A stretch of DNA of 64,000 nucleotides from JADZAA01 sp039810485 (lineage in GTDB: Bacteria > Bacteroidota > Ignavibacteria > Kapaibacteriales > UBA961). The stretch covers positions 14,566-78,565 of the forward strand of contig JBDHXA010000003.1 of NCBI GenBank assembly GCA_039810485.1. The letters are read 5' to 3'. Shown in pieces: positions 52,401 to 62,500 of this stretch; the stretch's first letter is position 1; each line of letters opens with the position of its first letter. The notes under the pieces were generated by a model. It made no database searches and was not told the origin of the DNA. It saw only the letters and a program-made list of their open reading frames with translations. The position numbers and the translations under genes were made by a program.

Positions 52401-53068
52401 TCGATGCTATAACGAAACGGAGATTGAATGTATGTGGGCGGAGTTTTGGAAGACACAATGGAAGAACCCTTCCATACCCATGTAAAATATGGAGTTTGCG
52501 TTGTAATTGAGTCAATGCGAAGTGAGTTTTGATTTAGATCTGTGCGCGTTGTTTGAGCAGATATTGTCACATTTAGAGTTGTGTCATTTCCGGGAGATAT
52601 ATTGCCAAAATACAGTCCGAAAACAGGCGTTGCCAATAAATCTTTGAAACGAGCTTGAACATCGCTTGTCATCGAATACTTACCTTCCACAAAGCCAATA
52701 TCTTTAGCATCGGTTATGACAAACAGAACATTATTAGCAGAAGAACTGATGCCTCGCGAATGTGAATGCCAATATACTTTCTGGTAGTTATTGCTAATTG
52801 GATCAACTTTAAATGGTCTTGACGAAAAATTTCCTTCGACAATATTGATATTTGACGAGTTGAGAAGAATAGAACTTCCGTTGCGACTGGCACGTATACT
52901 CGCTGAAAGAGCAGGATAATTCGATGTTTCAACTGTTTTATCATTATTAATTTTTGCTATTTCAACCGTGATTTGGGCAGATGCTCCAATGAATGATAGA
53001 AAAGTTGTTATTACATACACGAACGCTATGCAATAGCAGTTTTTTGATTTAATAATTATGCTTTGCAT
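49451..53068 (-). CDS. Giant T9SS-secreted protein with WD40-like propeller and choice-of-anchor-D modules
   Basis: 1205 aa from MQSIIIKSKNCYC at 53068 (frame open to 53107). Signal peptide to about residue 35 (FVYVITTFLSFIGASAQ). A C-x-S-V-D-I-Q-W-I-G module at about 300 (NFSPCQSVDIQWIGSVAGSP) is shared with the two VWA proteins. A beta-propeller with WD40-like blades (about 380-690, e.g. SPNGRSIATTALSPDNVALR) is followed by several HYDIN/choice-of-anchor-D repeats (e.g. LYPGKCMDIAVRFQPKDTGL). It ends with a T9SS type A sorting domain: VNISPNPARDEVVVNFYAPT through GAYRVVARGISGDITSSLLI. Cell-surface or secreted; probably adhesion or structural. Ligand unknown. Confidence 0.85.
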   Translation of the reverse strand: MQSIIIKSKNCYCIAFVYVITTFLSFIGASAQITVEIAKINNDKTVETSNYPALSASIRASRNGSSILLNSSNINIVEGNFSSRPFKVDPISNNYQKVYWHSHSRGISSSANNVLFVITDAKDIGFVEGKYSMTSDVQARFKDLLATPVFGLYFGNISPGNDTTLNVTISAQTTRTDLNQNSLRIDSITTQTPYFTWVWKGSSIVSSKTPPTYIQSPFRYSIEITFRPDAPRYFRDILTVHYEGGAEEYLELKGNTFVLPQNTILNITKPNAKQNFSPCQSVDIQWIGSVAGSPVFVDYSIDGGKQWQNIGQTLDSVYHWIIPTQYTDSLLFRARQDFSNFSEVKLRDEIAGAYTLAYDGKGENFAVAYENGDVREYDVASQTVLQKYSVGEIDYPDQKAEFFGLSYIGSHRLAAGLRLMNGTQKLVFFVPGTSSPQSSTVISAPVKFNKFIIDPSGKEIICIPEFGNLLYAYSTLDGSLLRTISFLAPITAFTLNPDGNGAVAMLDGTIARISAPNYSTTDPIKFPELPIINRITLSPNNQLLGIAIKTSLPTISSSSESAVYIVDITSKTIIRSLHKTSSDALNLVFNGTSRYLGLGFQYQPQVALWQIIDDSFNRGLSGHAGKMTSITYSPNGRSIATTALSPDNVALRNFSYPEADVSDELMRIVPADITVGSPLLKPNYLMNVRDTTLRATICNNGASIILFESAKLISNKHFALLKPITLSDTLYPGKCMDIAVRFQPKDTGLLHDTLMLASCSREFPIAIQGYSYDRSMNFLANNLDFGKWCVGDSIVREIEILRNNDPVPLEIDQLSVENGFTSGFSFVPPITKTILQPGEILRATVRFYPKTVGNDITKIFVMHSGQWTYVPTFIMNGTGIGATLEMLSDIRFIPEIPTRAIKIKNSSPNEVVLRSITPPKASSFTFFPDLPLTIPVQGEIVLNITSTEPLTELGEALDAELNPCIVQKIIIAGAYSGTSTVSAPTVEADPRKNVEIPIQYRNTENKPYNGIRFFEGEISLNPRLFLPVKAESEYGTAEITKNEIVGDKRIISFRTEGDFPLAGTAVKIIGLTGLAETDRTKIEFSTTAKYWGTAVKTVVSSSELHILNTCGGCSILQNTSLTIVNISPNPARDEVVVNFYAPTSGNFSIEVLNEVGRSVVSPISMSAATGLNSALISLASLQIGAYRVVARGISGDITSSLLIVQ

Positions 53069-53416
53069 CGCTCCAATAATTAGATAAAAGATGAAAACAG
53101 CCAACAAGGCGTGTCATAGACGCAGTATTTATAAATTTAGTTACAATTTTTAGAACTAGCGGAAACAACATTAAAGTGCAACAATATGTTAGAAATCTCT
53201 ATCAAGATAAAAAGATACATTCTCGCAAAATATTAAGTTTAGGCATAATTTTTTCGGAAATATTGCAACCATATCAAATTAAATGAAAGATTTTTTATTT
53301 GAAAATTCATACAAATACTGTATATTAGTTGAGTAATCTTTCTTTTCAGAGGATTGACATTTAATTTATTTATATGGCATTATTATCAGTTAAAAATATT
53401 TAGCGCATAGCAATAT
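53069..53416. other. Intergenic region, with one IS30-end-like sequence
   Basis: About 350 AT-rich bases between the propeller protein and the S66 peptidase. No coding frame is seen. At 53166-53187 the sequence CAACATTAAAGTGCAACAAT AT (22 bp) matches 19 of 22 bases of the inner right end of the IS30 relic at 9197-9176; it may be a solo remnant of an IS30-type end. Confidence 0.45.
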
Positions 53417-54481
53417 ATGTTTTCTCGCCGGCATTTTATAAGCTTAATGAGTACTCTTTTGGGTACTGCAAATGCATTTGCTCATCGTGATCGCCGTATT
53501 ATAGTTAGTGATAAACAGTTGGAAAATCCGGTCATATCTAGAAAAATACTTCCTCCTGCCTTAAAAAAGGGCGCAACTGTTGGCATAGTAGCACCGGCAA
53601 GCGGCGTAGACCAATCCGATATTGCCTCAAATATTGCCATCTTTAAAGCTCTTGGATTGAAAGTCGAGCTAGCTAGTGCTTTATCTAAATCCAACAGATA
53701 TTTAGCCGCGCCTGACAATGTTCGCGCCTCGCAGTTTATGGAATTTGTGGAGCGCCGCGACATAGATGCAATATTATGCGCAAGAGGCGGTTACGGTGTA
53801 ATGCGAATTCTGCCAATGCTTGATTTCGATGCAATTCGCCGCAATCCTAAAATAATAATGGGCTATAGCGATATTACTGCTTTGCTTATTGCGATTGAGC
53901 AAATCAGCGGACTTATTACATTCCACGGTCCTGTCGCATCTTCGCATTTCGATCCATTTACCACCGAGTGTTTTCTTAAAACAGTTTTTGCATCAACCGA
54001 AGAAAAAACAAAACCAAAGGTGCTTGCAGTTACAGATGACTCGCTTATCACGCTTTGCAATGGAGTAGCCATTGGGCGACTTGTCGGAGGCAATCTTTCT
54101 ATGGTTGTTAGCACACTTGGAACGCCTTACGAAATTGACACGGCAGGAGCGATTTTATTTCTCGAAGAAGTGTCTGAAGAGCCGTACAAAATTGACAGAA
54201 TGCTAACACAGTTATGGCTCGCAGGCAAGTTGCATCAATGCGCCGGCATTGCATTGGGACAATTCAAGAATTGCGAAGCGACGAAGAGATCTGACATAGA
54301 ACTTTCATTTACATTGCGGCAAGTGCTTGCGCAACGCATTTCTACGCTTAACATACCGGCTGCTTATGGTTTGCCGTTTGGACATGTAAAAAGTAAAATG
54401 ACGCTCCCAATTGGCATTCAAGCTAAACTAGATGCAACTAAAAAATCTTTAACAATTCTCGAAACATCAGTTACAGCGTAG
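53417..54481 (+). CDS. LD-carboxypeptidase (peptidase family S66), possible Tat signal
   Basis: 354 aa. Cleaves the L,D bond between meso-DAP and D-Ala in murein tetrapeptides for recycling. Catalytic residues: S151 in IIMGYSDITALL, E250 in LFLEEVSEEPYKIDRML, H323 in LPFGHVKSKMTL, in the order of the known triad Ser-Glu-His. The N-terminus MFSRRHFISLMSTLLGTANA has an SRRHFIS twin-arginine pattern and a hydrophobic stretch ending ANAFA, so export by Tat is likely. That is unusual because most LdcA enzymes are cytosolic. The recycling ligase gene mpl is in the same window. Confidence 0.9.
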   Translation: MFSRRHFISLMSTLLGTANAFAHRDRRIIVSDKQLENPVISRKILPPALKKGATVGIVAPASGVDQSDIASNIAIFKALGLKVELASALSKSNRYLAAPDNVRASQFMEFVERRDIDAILCARGGYGVMRILPMLDFDAIRRNPKIIMGYSDITALLIAIEQISGLITFHGPVASSHFDPFTTECFLKTVFASTEEKTKPKVLAVTDDSLITLCNGVAIGRLVGGNLSMVVSTLGTPYEIDTAGAILFLEEVSEEPYKIDRMLTQLWLAGKLHQCAGIALGQFKNCEATKRSDIELSFTLRQVLAQRISTLNIPAAYGLPFGHVKSKMTLPIGIQAKLDATKKSLTILETSVTA

Positions 54482-54623
54482 ATGCTTGTGCAAAACTTTC
54501 CTATTGCTCAGCACCGCTGCCGTTTTGGTTAAATTCCTCTTATATGCCGCTAAACTGATAAAACTCATTTAATATTACTAGCTCGCCTTCTATCTTTACT
54601 GAAATAAAAAGTAACATTTTTGT

Positions 54624-54631
54624 TATTTTTG
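54624..54631 (+). promoter_or_regulatory. Candidate -7 box (TATTTTTG) for the first VWA gene
   Basis: Exact TAnnTTTG, 68 nt upstream of the ATG at 54700. No TTTG 20 nt earlier. Confidence 0.35.
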
Positions 54632-54699
54632 AGTTATTCTTGCATTGAGGACTATTCAATCCGAGAAAATCCATTTAACACAAATAAGAAAATCCGTTT

Positions 54700-57600
54700 A
54701 TGAAAAAGCGCAGCATGTTTTTCAATGTTATAGCAACACTCTTGTTGATAATAATTACCAGCCCAAATTTATTGCAGTCCCAAATTTTATTTACTCTTTA
54801 CGGGCCGGAAACGGATCATTTTCCAAAGATGCGGGCGTATTATCTCGCTCAAAAGCAGAATGCAGGAGGCGAGCCAACACAACTATCTGGCATCACCGAA
54901 AATAATTTCAGCATTAAAGACAACGGCATAGCCATACAGCCTGCTCTTATAACGCACCGCTGTTCTACAATTGTAGATGGTCCGGCGATTTCGGTTGTAT
55001 TAGTTCTTGATAAAAGTTATTCAATGAATGATATTATCAAAACAAATCCAAACGTTTCTCGCTTGGAAGTGATTAAGACGGCTGCCAAAGCATTCGTTGA
55101 TGCAGTAAAATACGTGCCTCCAACGGCAATTGCAGTTGTATCGTTCAATGCAATTTCTTACTTAGAACAAGATTTTACCGATGATAAAGGATTGTTAAAA
55201 GCAGCTATTGACAGCATAAATGCCGGCGGCGACACACGCTTTAACTATCCCCTGCTTGACAGCTTAAAAGGAGCGATACCCATGCTCTCACGAAGACCTC
55301 CTTTGCCTGTAAAACGTGTTGTTATTTTTCTGACAGACGGTGAGAACAACAGATTGGACACCATTCGCAAAGACAGTATTTTAAACGGGCTTCGCGACAA
55401 TAATGTAATGTTTTTTGCAATCACTGTTCAAACGGCAATGAATTCAACGCTCGCAGAATTCGCAAGGGCAAGCGGCGGAGGCGCTTATTCAGTAACCGCC
55501 GGCGATATTGAAGGCCAGTTAGTCGCTATTTACAAGCAAATAGCAAATCGGCTGCAAAGTCGTGAATCATGCTATATCGAATGGGATGCTCCGCCCGGCT
55601 GCACCGATGCAAGTCGAGAAAGAAAAGTAGAGGTTGTGTTTGCTCCGCCGCCACCAGATGACGCCAAACCCAAAATAACGGTTAATCAAACGTATCTTGC
55701 ACCAGAAAAAAGCGTTGTAGAATTTACAGTTACACCGCCTATTGTAAGTTTTGGCAATCCACCTGCAAACGGCTCTGTCATCAAACCCGTAACAATTACT
55801 TCAAACTATGACGTAATAATAACTTCTCCGCCAACTATTGCGTATTCTGGAGGAACATTCGCATTTAAAAACCTCAATATACCCGACACTTTAAAGGCAG
55901 GAGTTCCAAAAGTATGGAATATTGAATTTACTCAGGCCGCAATACAAGCTTATAGACAAGGAACCGTCGTTTTCAAAGGAAATACACCATGTAACCCTCC
56001 TACAATTTCGTTAAAGGGAGGAATTACAACAATAGTCCTTACCTCTCCTGTAGAAGGCAATGTTTATTCAAGCTGTGATGATATGTTAATTACATGGGAA
56101 GGAGTTACAGATCAGCAGCCAGTTGTTTTGCAGTACAGCACCGACAATGGTAAAACGTGGAATCTCATTAAATCAGATGCCATAGGCAATAAGTTTATTT
56201 GGAAAAGTAGTGAAATACAGAAACTGTCTCAAGGTTCAACGTATCGCATACGCGTATCTATTCCATCAACGAAAACGTATGTATGGGCAAAAAGCGGCGG
56301 CGGAGCCGAAGCCGACTCTTCCTATTGTGTAGCAGTCAGTCAAAATGGCTTGGATGCATTTATATGCGGCACTATTCAAGGAGCTGTTGATTTTGGCAGC
56401 GGCAAAAGTTTTACGACCGACGGCAGCTCCAAAGATGGATTTATTGCCAGATATGACGGTTCAGGCAATATTATTTGGGCAACGAACTTCGGCGGACCTG
56501 GCAATGAAGAAATTCCTTACGGAGTTGCTGCAGGCGAAAACGGCGAATCCTACATTACGGGCTATTTTGTTGGTGACGCCATTTTTGGAGGCAATCAGAT
56601 GAACCCTGCTAAAAAGAATTTACGGAATTTCTTTATGGCGCGAATTACATCCAATGGAAGCATTGGCACTATTCAAAACTTAGGACCGCGTGCCAATGCT
56701 GACGGTGAAGCATACGGAACTCGTATTGCGTTCGACCCGGTTGAAAAAATTATATATACAGAAGGGAAATTCCGCGGCAAATTAATTGTTCCAGGAAGTG
56801 CGCCGCTTCAAAGCGGCGATCCAAATACTTGGACAGGTTTTTCTGCTAAATTTACTGCGTCCGGAAATTTTATAAGCGTAGAAATTGGCACTCCATATAT
56901 GAACAAACCATATACCTCAACAACTGCCGTTGATCAAGAGGGTTGCCTTTACGAAACAGGGTCGTTTTCGGGAAATCTCGTCAAAGGAAGCAATTTTCTG
57001 ACAAGCAGAGGCAAATCAGATGTATATTTATCAAAATTCTGCGGCATTCCAGCCAGCGCAGACACTACGCAAGCTCCTTTTACAATAGCTAAGGCACAGC
57101 TTTGGTCTGACGAACAAATAGGCGCCGTTTATCAGTTAGCAAAAACATCAGTAGGCGGTTCGAGCGACTCGACCATTCCTTTCAAAATTTATAATAAAGG
57201 GGGCATTCCAACCGAAATAACCGATGTTGTTTTCGATAATAGCGCTGAGTTCTCATTGGCGGCTAATCTTGTTGGCGCCACGTTCAAAGCATCTCCTAAT
57301 TCAGATTTTGCCACTGTTGCAATTAGATTTACACCGATTTCTGAAGGTTATAAATGCTCAAAAGTTACTTTCAAGGCAAAATGCAGCCCGGATATTACAA
57401 TAACTGTATGCGGTGAAGCAGTAGAGCCATGCAATTATGAGATGAAAAATCAAATTAGCATGCCAAAAACTTTGGTCAATACCGCTAGCCCTACAACTCT
57501 CGAGTTTAATGATTTATTAATAAACAGAAGCAGATTTATTCTTTCTGGAGTAGTAACTGTATCAGGAATAAATGCTTCTGATTTTACAATTCTTCAAGTA

Positions 57601-59391
57601 AATGGCTCGGCTTCTGCTGGATTCACTCTAAATCCAAATCAATCCTTAAAAGTAAAGCTAAGCTTCAAACCTGGCGCTGCTGGTGATCGCACAGCCTTTC
57701 TCAATTATGGACTTATACCTATTTGTGATATTCGTCAAACACAAATTAAGGGCGAGGGATTCGAGTCGCTCAATTTCGAAGTAGAGACAGGAATATGGAA
57801 TTGTGTGCGCGTTGGTGCACAAGAAATCAAAGATGTTGTAATCAATAATACTGGCGCAATGAATGCCGAGGTAATTTCTATGAAATTATTTAACGGCACT
57901 AACTTTTCAATAGCCGGTACTTCTGTTCCCTTTACTATTCCTGCCGGAGAAAAAAGAAATGTTCAGGTTGCTTTTGCTCCGAAATCAGAAGCAACTCTTT
58001 ATGATTCATTAATCGTGGAAGCAACCGGTTCGACGAATCTTATCAAATCAGGAACTTTGAAAGGCGATGGCTGTCTGCCTCATATCTCAGCAGTTAAAAA
58101 TTGTTTTCCTTTGACAAGAATCGGAGATATTACAACCAAGAATAACGCCATTGTGATAACGAACAATGGAACTTCAACTCTTAATATTAGTGAAATTAAT
58201 ATCATTACTTCGCCATCGGATTTCTTCACTCCAACACCACAGACTAGTGCGATTACAATCGGGGCCTCACAAAATATTCAATTGGGCTTCCAACCCAATA
58301 ATTCAGGCACTCGGACTTCGCTTGTCGAAATTGTGTCTGACGCAGTGCCTGGGCGCGATACTATAGAAGTATGCGGCGAAGCATTTGCTCCGGATACTAC
58401 AATAAATTTCGGCACTATCTACACTTGTGAAACTCCTTCGGTTTCAATAATGTATGAAAATACTGGAACTGGACCGCTCACAATAGATGTTGCACTTGCA
58501 GGTGCTAATCCAGATCAATTTTCTATTACTCCAAGCGGCTCGGTTACAATTCCACGCGCAACATCCACGAAATTTATATTAAAAATGAATCCAACTAACG
58601 TTGGAACATTTGCAGCAGTGGCAAAAATTGGTCCGCGCAATGTAAATCTCACAGGCAAAGCTATTACGGCTGATATGCGAATTGCAACAGATCCGGCTAA
58701 AATTAATGATGCCGAGCCCGGCAAGATTATTCCTCTAACTGTAAAATCTTCACTTACTGAAGAGCTTGGCAGTATGAATATTGACAATTTAACTTGCACA
58801 TTCAAAGTTAATCCGGATCTCTTAGCTTATAATAGTGTTACTTCTCTTAATAGTTGGAGTTGGGGCGCAGCTATTTCACCTGATAAAAAGACAATCGTTA
58901 TTACAGGCACACCAAATGGCATTCCGCTTCAAAAAGGAAATAACATTTCACTATTTCGTCTCGACCTCGACTATTATCTCGGTTCTGCTGACAGCACAGG
59001 CATTCCTTTGTCTGTTGAGATCACGCCGGACCGAATAGCATGCCTGAATATTACAGCCAGCGGTTCCGATGAAATAAAACTAGGCAATATTTGCTTCCGC
59101 AACGGTCGCCTGATCAATCCCGGCAAAACGGCTTATTCTCTGTCTAATGCACAGCCAGCGCCTGCACGAGACGAAGTTACCGTGCATTACGGAATTGGGT
59201 TAAGTGCAAAAGCAAAAATTGAGCTCTATAATTCAGTTGGCAATATTATTGAGACCTTGTTGGATAAATTTCATGACAGCGGTGAATATGAAATGACATT
59301 GGATGTTTCGTCATTGCCGTCAGGAATCTATTTTTACACTTTAACAACTGGTTCTTATCGTGAACAGCGTCAATTAATCATTGCTCGCTAA
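54700..59391 (+). CDS. Giant T9SS-secreted VWA-domain protein with SBBP and choice-of-anchor-D repeats
   Basis: 1563 aa. Signal peptide (FNVIATLLLIIITSPNLLQSQ). A VWA domain at about residues 95-290 keeps the MIDAS DxSxS as D104/S106/S108 in LVLDKSYSMND and FLTDGENN. The C-x-D-x2-I-x-W-x-G module follows (YSSCDDMLITWEGVTDQQPV, about residue 460). SBBP-type propeller repeats (GLDAFICGTIQGAVDFGSGK, GFIARYDGSGNIIWATNFGG), then at least four choice-of-anchor-D/HYDIN-like repeats (e.g. SDFFTPTPQTSAITIGASQN; CGEAFAPDTTINFGTIYTCE). The end is a T9SS type A sorting domain (NAQPAPARDEVTVHYGIGLS, LPSGIYFYTLTTGSYREQRQ). Likely a surface adhesin or matrix protein; ligand unknown. Confidence 0.88.
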   Translation: MKKRSMFFNVIATLLLIIITSPNLLQSQILFTLYGPETDHFPKMRAYYLAQKQNAGGEPTQLSGITENNFSIKDNGIAIQPALITHRCSTIVDGPAISVVLVLDKSYSMNDIIKTNPNVSRLEVIKTAAKAFVDAVKYVPPTAIAVVSFNAISYLEQDFTDDKGLLKAAIDSINAGGDTRFNYPLLDSLKGAIPMLSRRPPLPVKRVVIFLTDGENNRLDTIRKDSILNGLRDNNVMFFAITVQTAMNSTLAEFARASGGGAYSVTAGDIEGQLVAIYKQIANRLQSRESCYIEWDAPPGCTDASRERKVEVVFAPPPPDDAKPKITVNQTYLAPEKSVVEFTVTPPIVSFGNPPANGSVIKPVTITSNYDVIITSPPTIAYSGGTFAFKNLNIPDTLKAGVPKVWNIEFTQAAIQAYRQGTVVFKGNTPCNPPTISLKGGITTIVLTSPVEGNVYSSCDDMLITWEGVTDQQPVVLQYSTDNGKTWNLIKSDAIGNKFIWKSSEIQKLSQGSTYRIRVSIPSTKTYVWAKSGGGAEADSSYCVAVSQNGLDAFICGTIQGAVDFGSGKSFTTDGSSKDGFIARYDGSGNIIWATNFGGPGNEEIPYGVAAGENGESYITGYFVGDAIFGGNQMNPAKKNLRNFFMARITSNGSIGTIQNLGPRANADGEAYGTRIAFDPVEKIIYTEGKFRGKLIVPGSAPLQSGDPNTWTGFSAKFTASGNFISVEIGTPYMNKPYTSTTAVDQEGCLYETGSFSGNLVKGSNFLTSRGKSDVYLSKFCGIPASADTTQAPFTIAKAQLWSDEQIGAVYQLAKTSVGGSSDSTIPFKIYNKGGIPTEITDVVFDNSAEFSLAANLVGATFKASPNSDFATVAIRFTPISEGYKCSKVTFKAKCSPDITITVCGEAVEPCNYEMKNQISMPKTLVNTASPTTLEFNDLLINRSRFILSGVVTVSGINASDFTILQVNGSASAGFTLNPNQSLKVKLSFKPGAAGDRTAFLNYGLIPICDIRQTQIKGEGFESLNFEVETGIWNCVRVGAQEIKDVVINNTGAMNAEVISMKLFNGTNFSIAGTSVPFTIPAGEKRNVQVAFAPKSEATLYDSLIVEATGSTNLIKSGTLKGDGCLPHISAVKNCFPLTRIGDITTKNNAIVITNNGTSTLNISEINIITSPSDFFTPTPQTSAITIGASQNIQLGFQPNNSGTRTSLVEIVSDAVPGRDTIEVCGEAFAPDTTINFGTIYTCETPSVSIMYENTGTGPLTIDVALAGANPDQFSITPSGSVTIPRATSTKFILKMNPTNVGTFAAVAKIGPRNVNLTGKAITADMRIATDPAKINDAEPGKIIPLTVKSSLTEELGSMNIDNLTCTFKVNPDLLAYNSVTSLNSWSWGAAISPDKKTIVITGTPNGIPLQKGNNISLFRLDLDYYLGSADSTGIPLSVEITPDRIACLNITASGSDEIKLGNICFRNGRLINPGKTAYSLSNAQPAPARDEVTVHYGIGLSAKAKIELYNSVGNIIETLLDKFHDSGEYEMTLDVSSLPSGIYFYTLTTGSYREQRQLIIAR

Positions 59392-59424
59392 AAAAAAAAA
59401 TCTAAAAAATATATCGGTGTCGAG

Positions 59425-59473
59425 CAAGGCGAACGTATTAGTTTGAATACGCGCGCCTTGTTTTGTATTTTTG
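59425..59473 (+). terminator. Terminator that overlaps the promoter of the next gene
   Basis: CAAGGCG (59425-59431) and CGTATT (59434-59439) pair with AATACG (59446-59451) and CGCCTTG (59454-59460), with a 2-nt internal loop; a TTTTG T-rich tract follows. The -33 TTTG (59442-59445) is in the hairpin loop, and the -7 TATTTTTG (59466-59473) is in the T-tract. Confidence 0.8.
59442..59473 (+). promoter_or_regulatory. Bacteroidota-type promoter of the second VWA gene
   Basis: TTTG (59442-59445), exactly 20 nt spacer, TATTTTTG (59466-59473), then 42 nt to the ATG at 59516. This is the full -33/-7 consensus, one of two complete matches in the window. Confidence 0.7.
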
Positions 59474-59515
59474 AAAACTCATTTCATAGAATTTCTGCAA
59501 TTTTCATATATACAG

Positions 59516-62500
59516 ATGAAAACCCTCTATGTTATTGCATCGCTGTTATTTTTACCGATTGTTGCAACATCGCAGATTTCCGGTATTGACACCTCAAATT
59601 ATCCAATTATTAGAGCTTATGGAGGCGGACCAATTTTTAACAATGCTAAAGCAACGGATTTTAATGTAGTTGAGAACGGCCAAAGCATGAATGCAACTTT
59701 GACAGTCCAATGTTCCACCGTTGTGCGCGATCCGTCTGTAAGTGTTGTTTTAGTATTGGATAAAAGCGAGTCAATGCTTACACCCGTGGGCAATGGATTA
59801 AAGCGCATAGATTGGATAAAACAAGGAGCCAAAACTTTCGTTCAAGCATTAAACTTTAATGGTCAAACACAAGTGGCTGTCATATCGTTTAATGGCGAAG
59901 CATATATTGAATGTGGTTTCCAATCTGCCGCTGCTCCTGTGATTGCCGCCATAGACAATATAACTGTAGCCGGAGGAGCCACACGTTACGATCCGCCACT
60001 TATTGATCCTGATAAAGGCGCTATCACACTGCTTAAGACAAGGCCGCCATGGATAAAGCGCATGATTGTGTTTTTAACAGACGGACTTCCCAACATCCCG
60101 CCTTCTCAATCAGTTATAGTAAATCAACTATTAGCTGAAAAAATAATCCTTCATGCAATTTTTGTTACAAGCGAAATCAGCAACGAACTTAGCACGATAG
60201 CATTTCAAAGCGGTGGAAAATCATTCAAAGCGAATACGCAAGATCTTATAAATCTGTACTATCGTCAGATTGCCGAACAAAACCCAACCGATGTTACTTA
60301 CTGCTGGCTGTCTTGGCAGTCGCCTACAGTTTGTAGTGATGCCGCACGCAACCGCACAGTGCAAATAACTCATCGGCCGACGAACAGCCGTCAGACGTTC
60401 AGCTATCTTGCTCCAAGCAGAGCCGTTGCTGGCATTGCGCTTTCGACCACTGAATTGCCGCCATTTCCTGATATTGCACCGGGTGCTAACGCCACTCAAA
60501 CCTGCAAAATAACTGCAATTAATGCGCCTACTGTCGTAACTGACGCTTCAGTATTCCCAGCCGGTAATTTTACAGTGAGTGATTGGGGCGGCTCTCCCCC
60601 TCCATTCCCGTTAGCGCAAAATCAATCGCGGACTATAACCATTACATTTACTCAAACAGCTCCAAGAGACGTGCGCAATGCCCAAATTACCATACTCGGC
60701 TTGCCATGCTCGTCCCCACCAATGAAGGTTACAAGCGGCGCTGCGACAGTTTCAATCGTTAATCCCAACGGCGGAGAAACATTTTCTTTGTGCGATTCGA
60801 TTATTGTAAAATGGACCGGAGTTGATCCGACTGACAGGGTAATACTTCATTACAACGACGACAATTCATTGATTTGGAAAGTATTAGCGACAAACGTCAC
60901 GGGAATGAAATATGTCTGGAAATATCCTCCGCTTACTACCGTAGGGAAAGTGAGAATTGCAGCTTTAACTCCTCGAACAGATTATTCTGAACCAATAGTC
61001 GTTTCTGGAGCAGGCAAAGACAACGTTGCAGCTGCTTCAGTTCATTCTACCGGTTCGCTCTTGTATTTTACTGGCAGTTTTGACAAAAATTCAACGGTTG
61101 GATTTCCGCCGAATGCTAAAACTGGCCCGGCAACTATCGCTTCACCTCGAACTGAAGAAGCATTTATAGCGCAATCTGCTTTTGGCGTAGTACGCTGGGC
61201 AATATCCGGCGCAATATTTTTACAGCCATTTTTACCATTTACTTATTCACGCGGCACAAGCATATCAATTAACGAGCAATCCGGAGAAGCAATAGCCGTA
61301 GGAGAATTATACCATCAGCAAAACGGTAAAAATTCTGTATGGTTAGGACAATTCAAAACAAACGGCTCTGTACGCTGGCTCAAAGAAATATCATCGTATG
61401 CCGATATTCGCGCACGACGAATTGGAATTGATAAATTGACCGGCTATTATTACTTAGAAGGAGTTTATACAGGTGATTTTACGCAAACATTAGCAGATGG
61501 CAAGAATATTTATCTCACTTCAAAAAATCCAACTACATATCTTCTGCTGTTCGATGGGAACGGGAAAATAATGCACTTGCAGGACAGCAGTTATATTAAG
61601 CCGTCGCCGCCATTACGCGACAGCATTGGCAACTCTTATGATTTCGGATCTTTCGGAACTACTTTGCGATGCGCCGATACTACATTGTCAACAAAAGGGC
61701 TTACAGACGGATACATAAGAAAATTCGGCAGAGTGTTAAGTCCGTCAGATGAGAGCAATAGCTTTTTCTCAGTAATTCAACCGCTGATATCATTTAAACA
61801 AAATATTGTAATTGTCGGCTCAAGTAATATTGGAATCAGCAAAGATTCAACGTTCGAAGAATTGCTGTGCAATACACGCAAAGTGCCGGCAACAATTCGC
61901 TCAATATCATTCAGCGGCAGCGATTCCACTGATTTTGCCATTATATCACCAGCTTTACCTATCGAGATTCCGGCAGACAGTTGTATTGCCGTAACTATAC
62001 GCATGACGCCTCCACGAGTAGGCAATTTATCTGCTCAAATGCGCGCTATTGGCGATTGTGTTGAAGCAAAAATAGAAATAGCTGGCATCGGCACGCAGCA
62101 AGAAGCTAAAATTACAAATTTTGACTGGGGAAAAAAACGGATGCTGACCAACAACTCCGGCTCAATTTACTTGGAAAATAAAGGCACAACACCATTAACA
62201 ATTAATTCGATTGCATTAAAAAATTTGCCCGAAAGCAATTTCATATCTGTATTTCAGCAAACACCCTATATTCTTGCTGCAGGAGCTACTGACACAATTC
62301 CCGTAAACTTCGTTCCACAAGACACTTTGCAGCATATTAATTACATTACTGTTAATTGTGCCGAACTACAACAGCCAATTATTGGTTTGCTAAGCGGCGA
62401 TGGTAGTCTTCCTAAAATTCAGTCGAAAGGTTTTAATTTTGGGCAAACGGACGTTGGAGCTGCTTCTCTTGCAATTGGCAGGATTTATCTTCATAACCCA

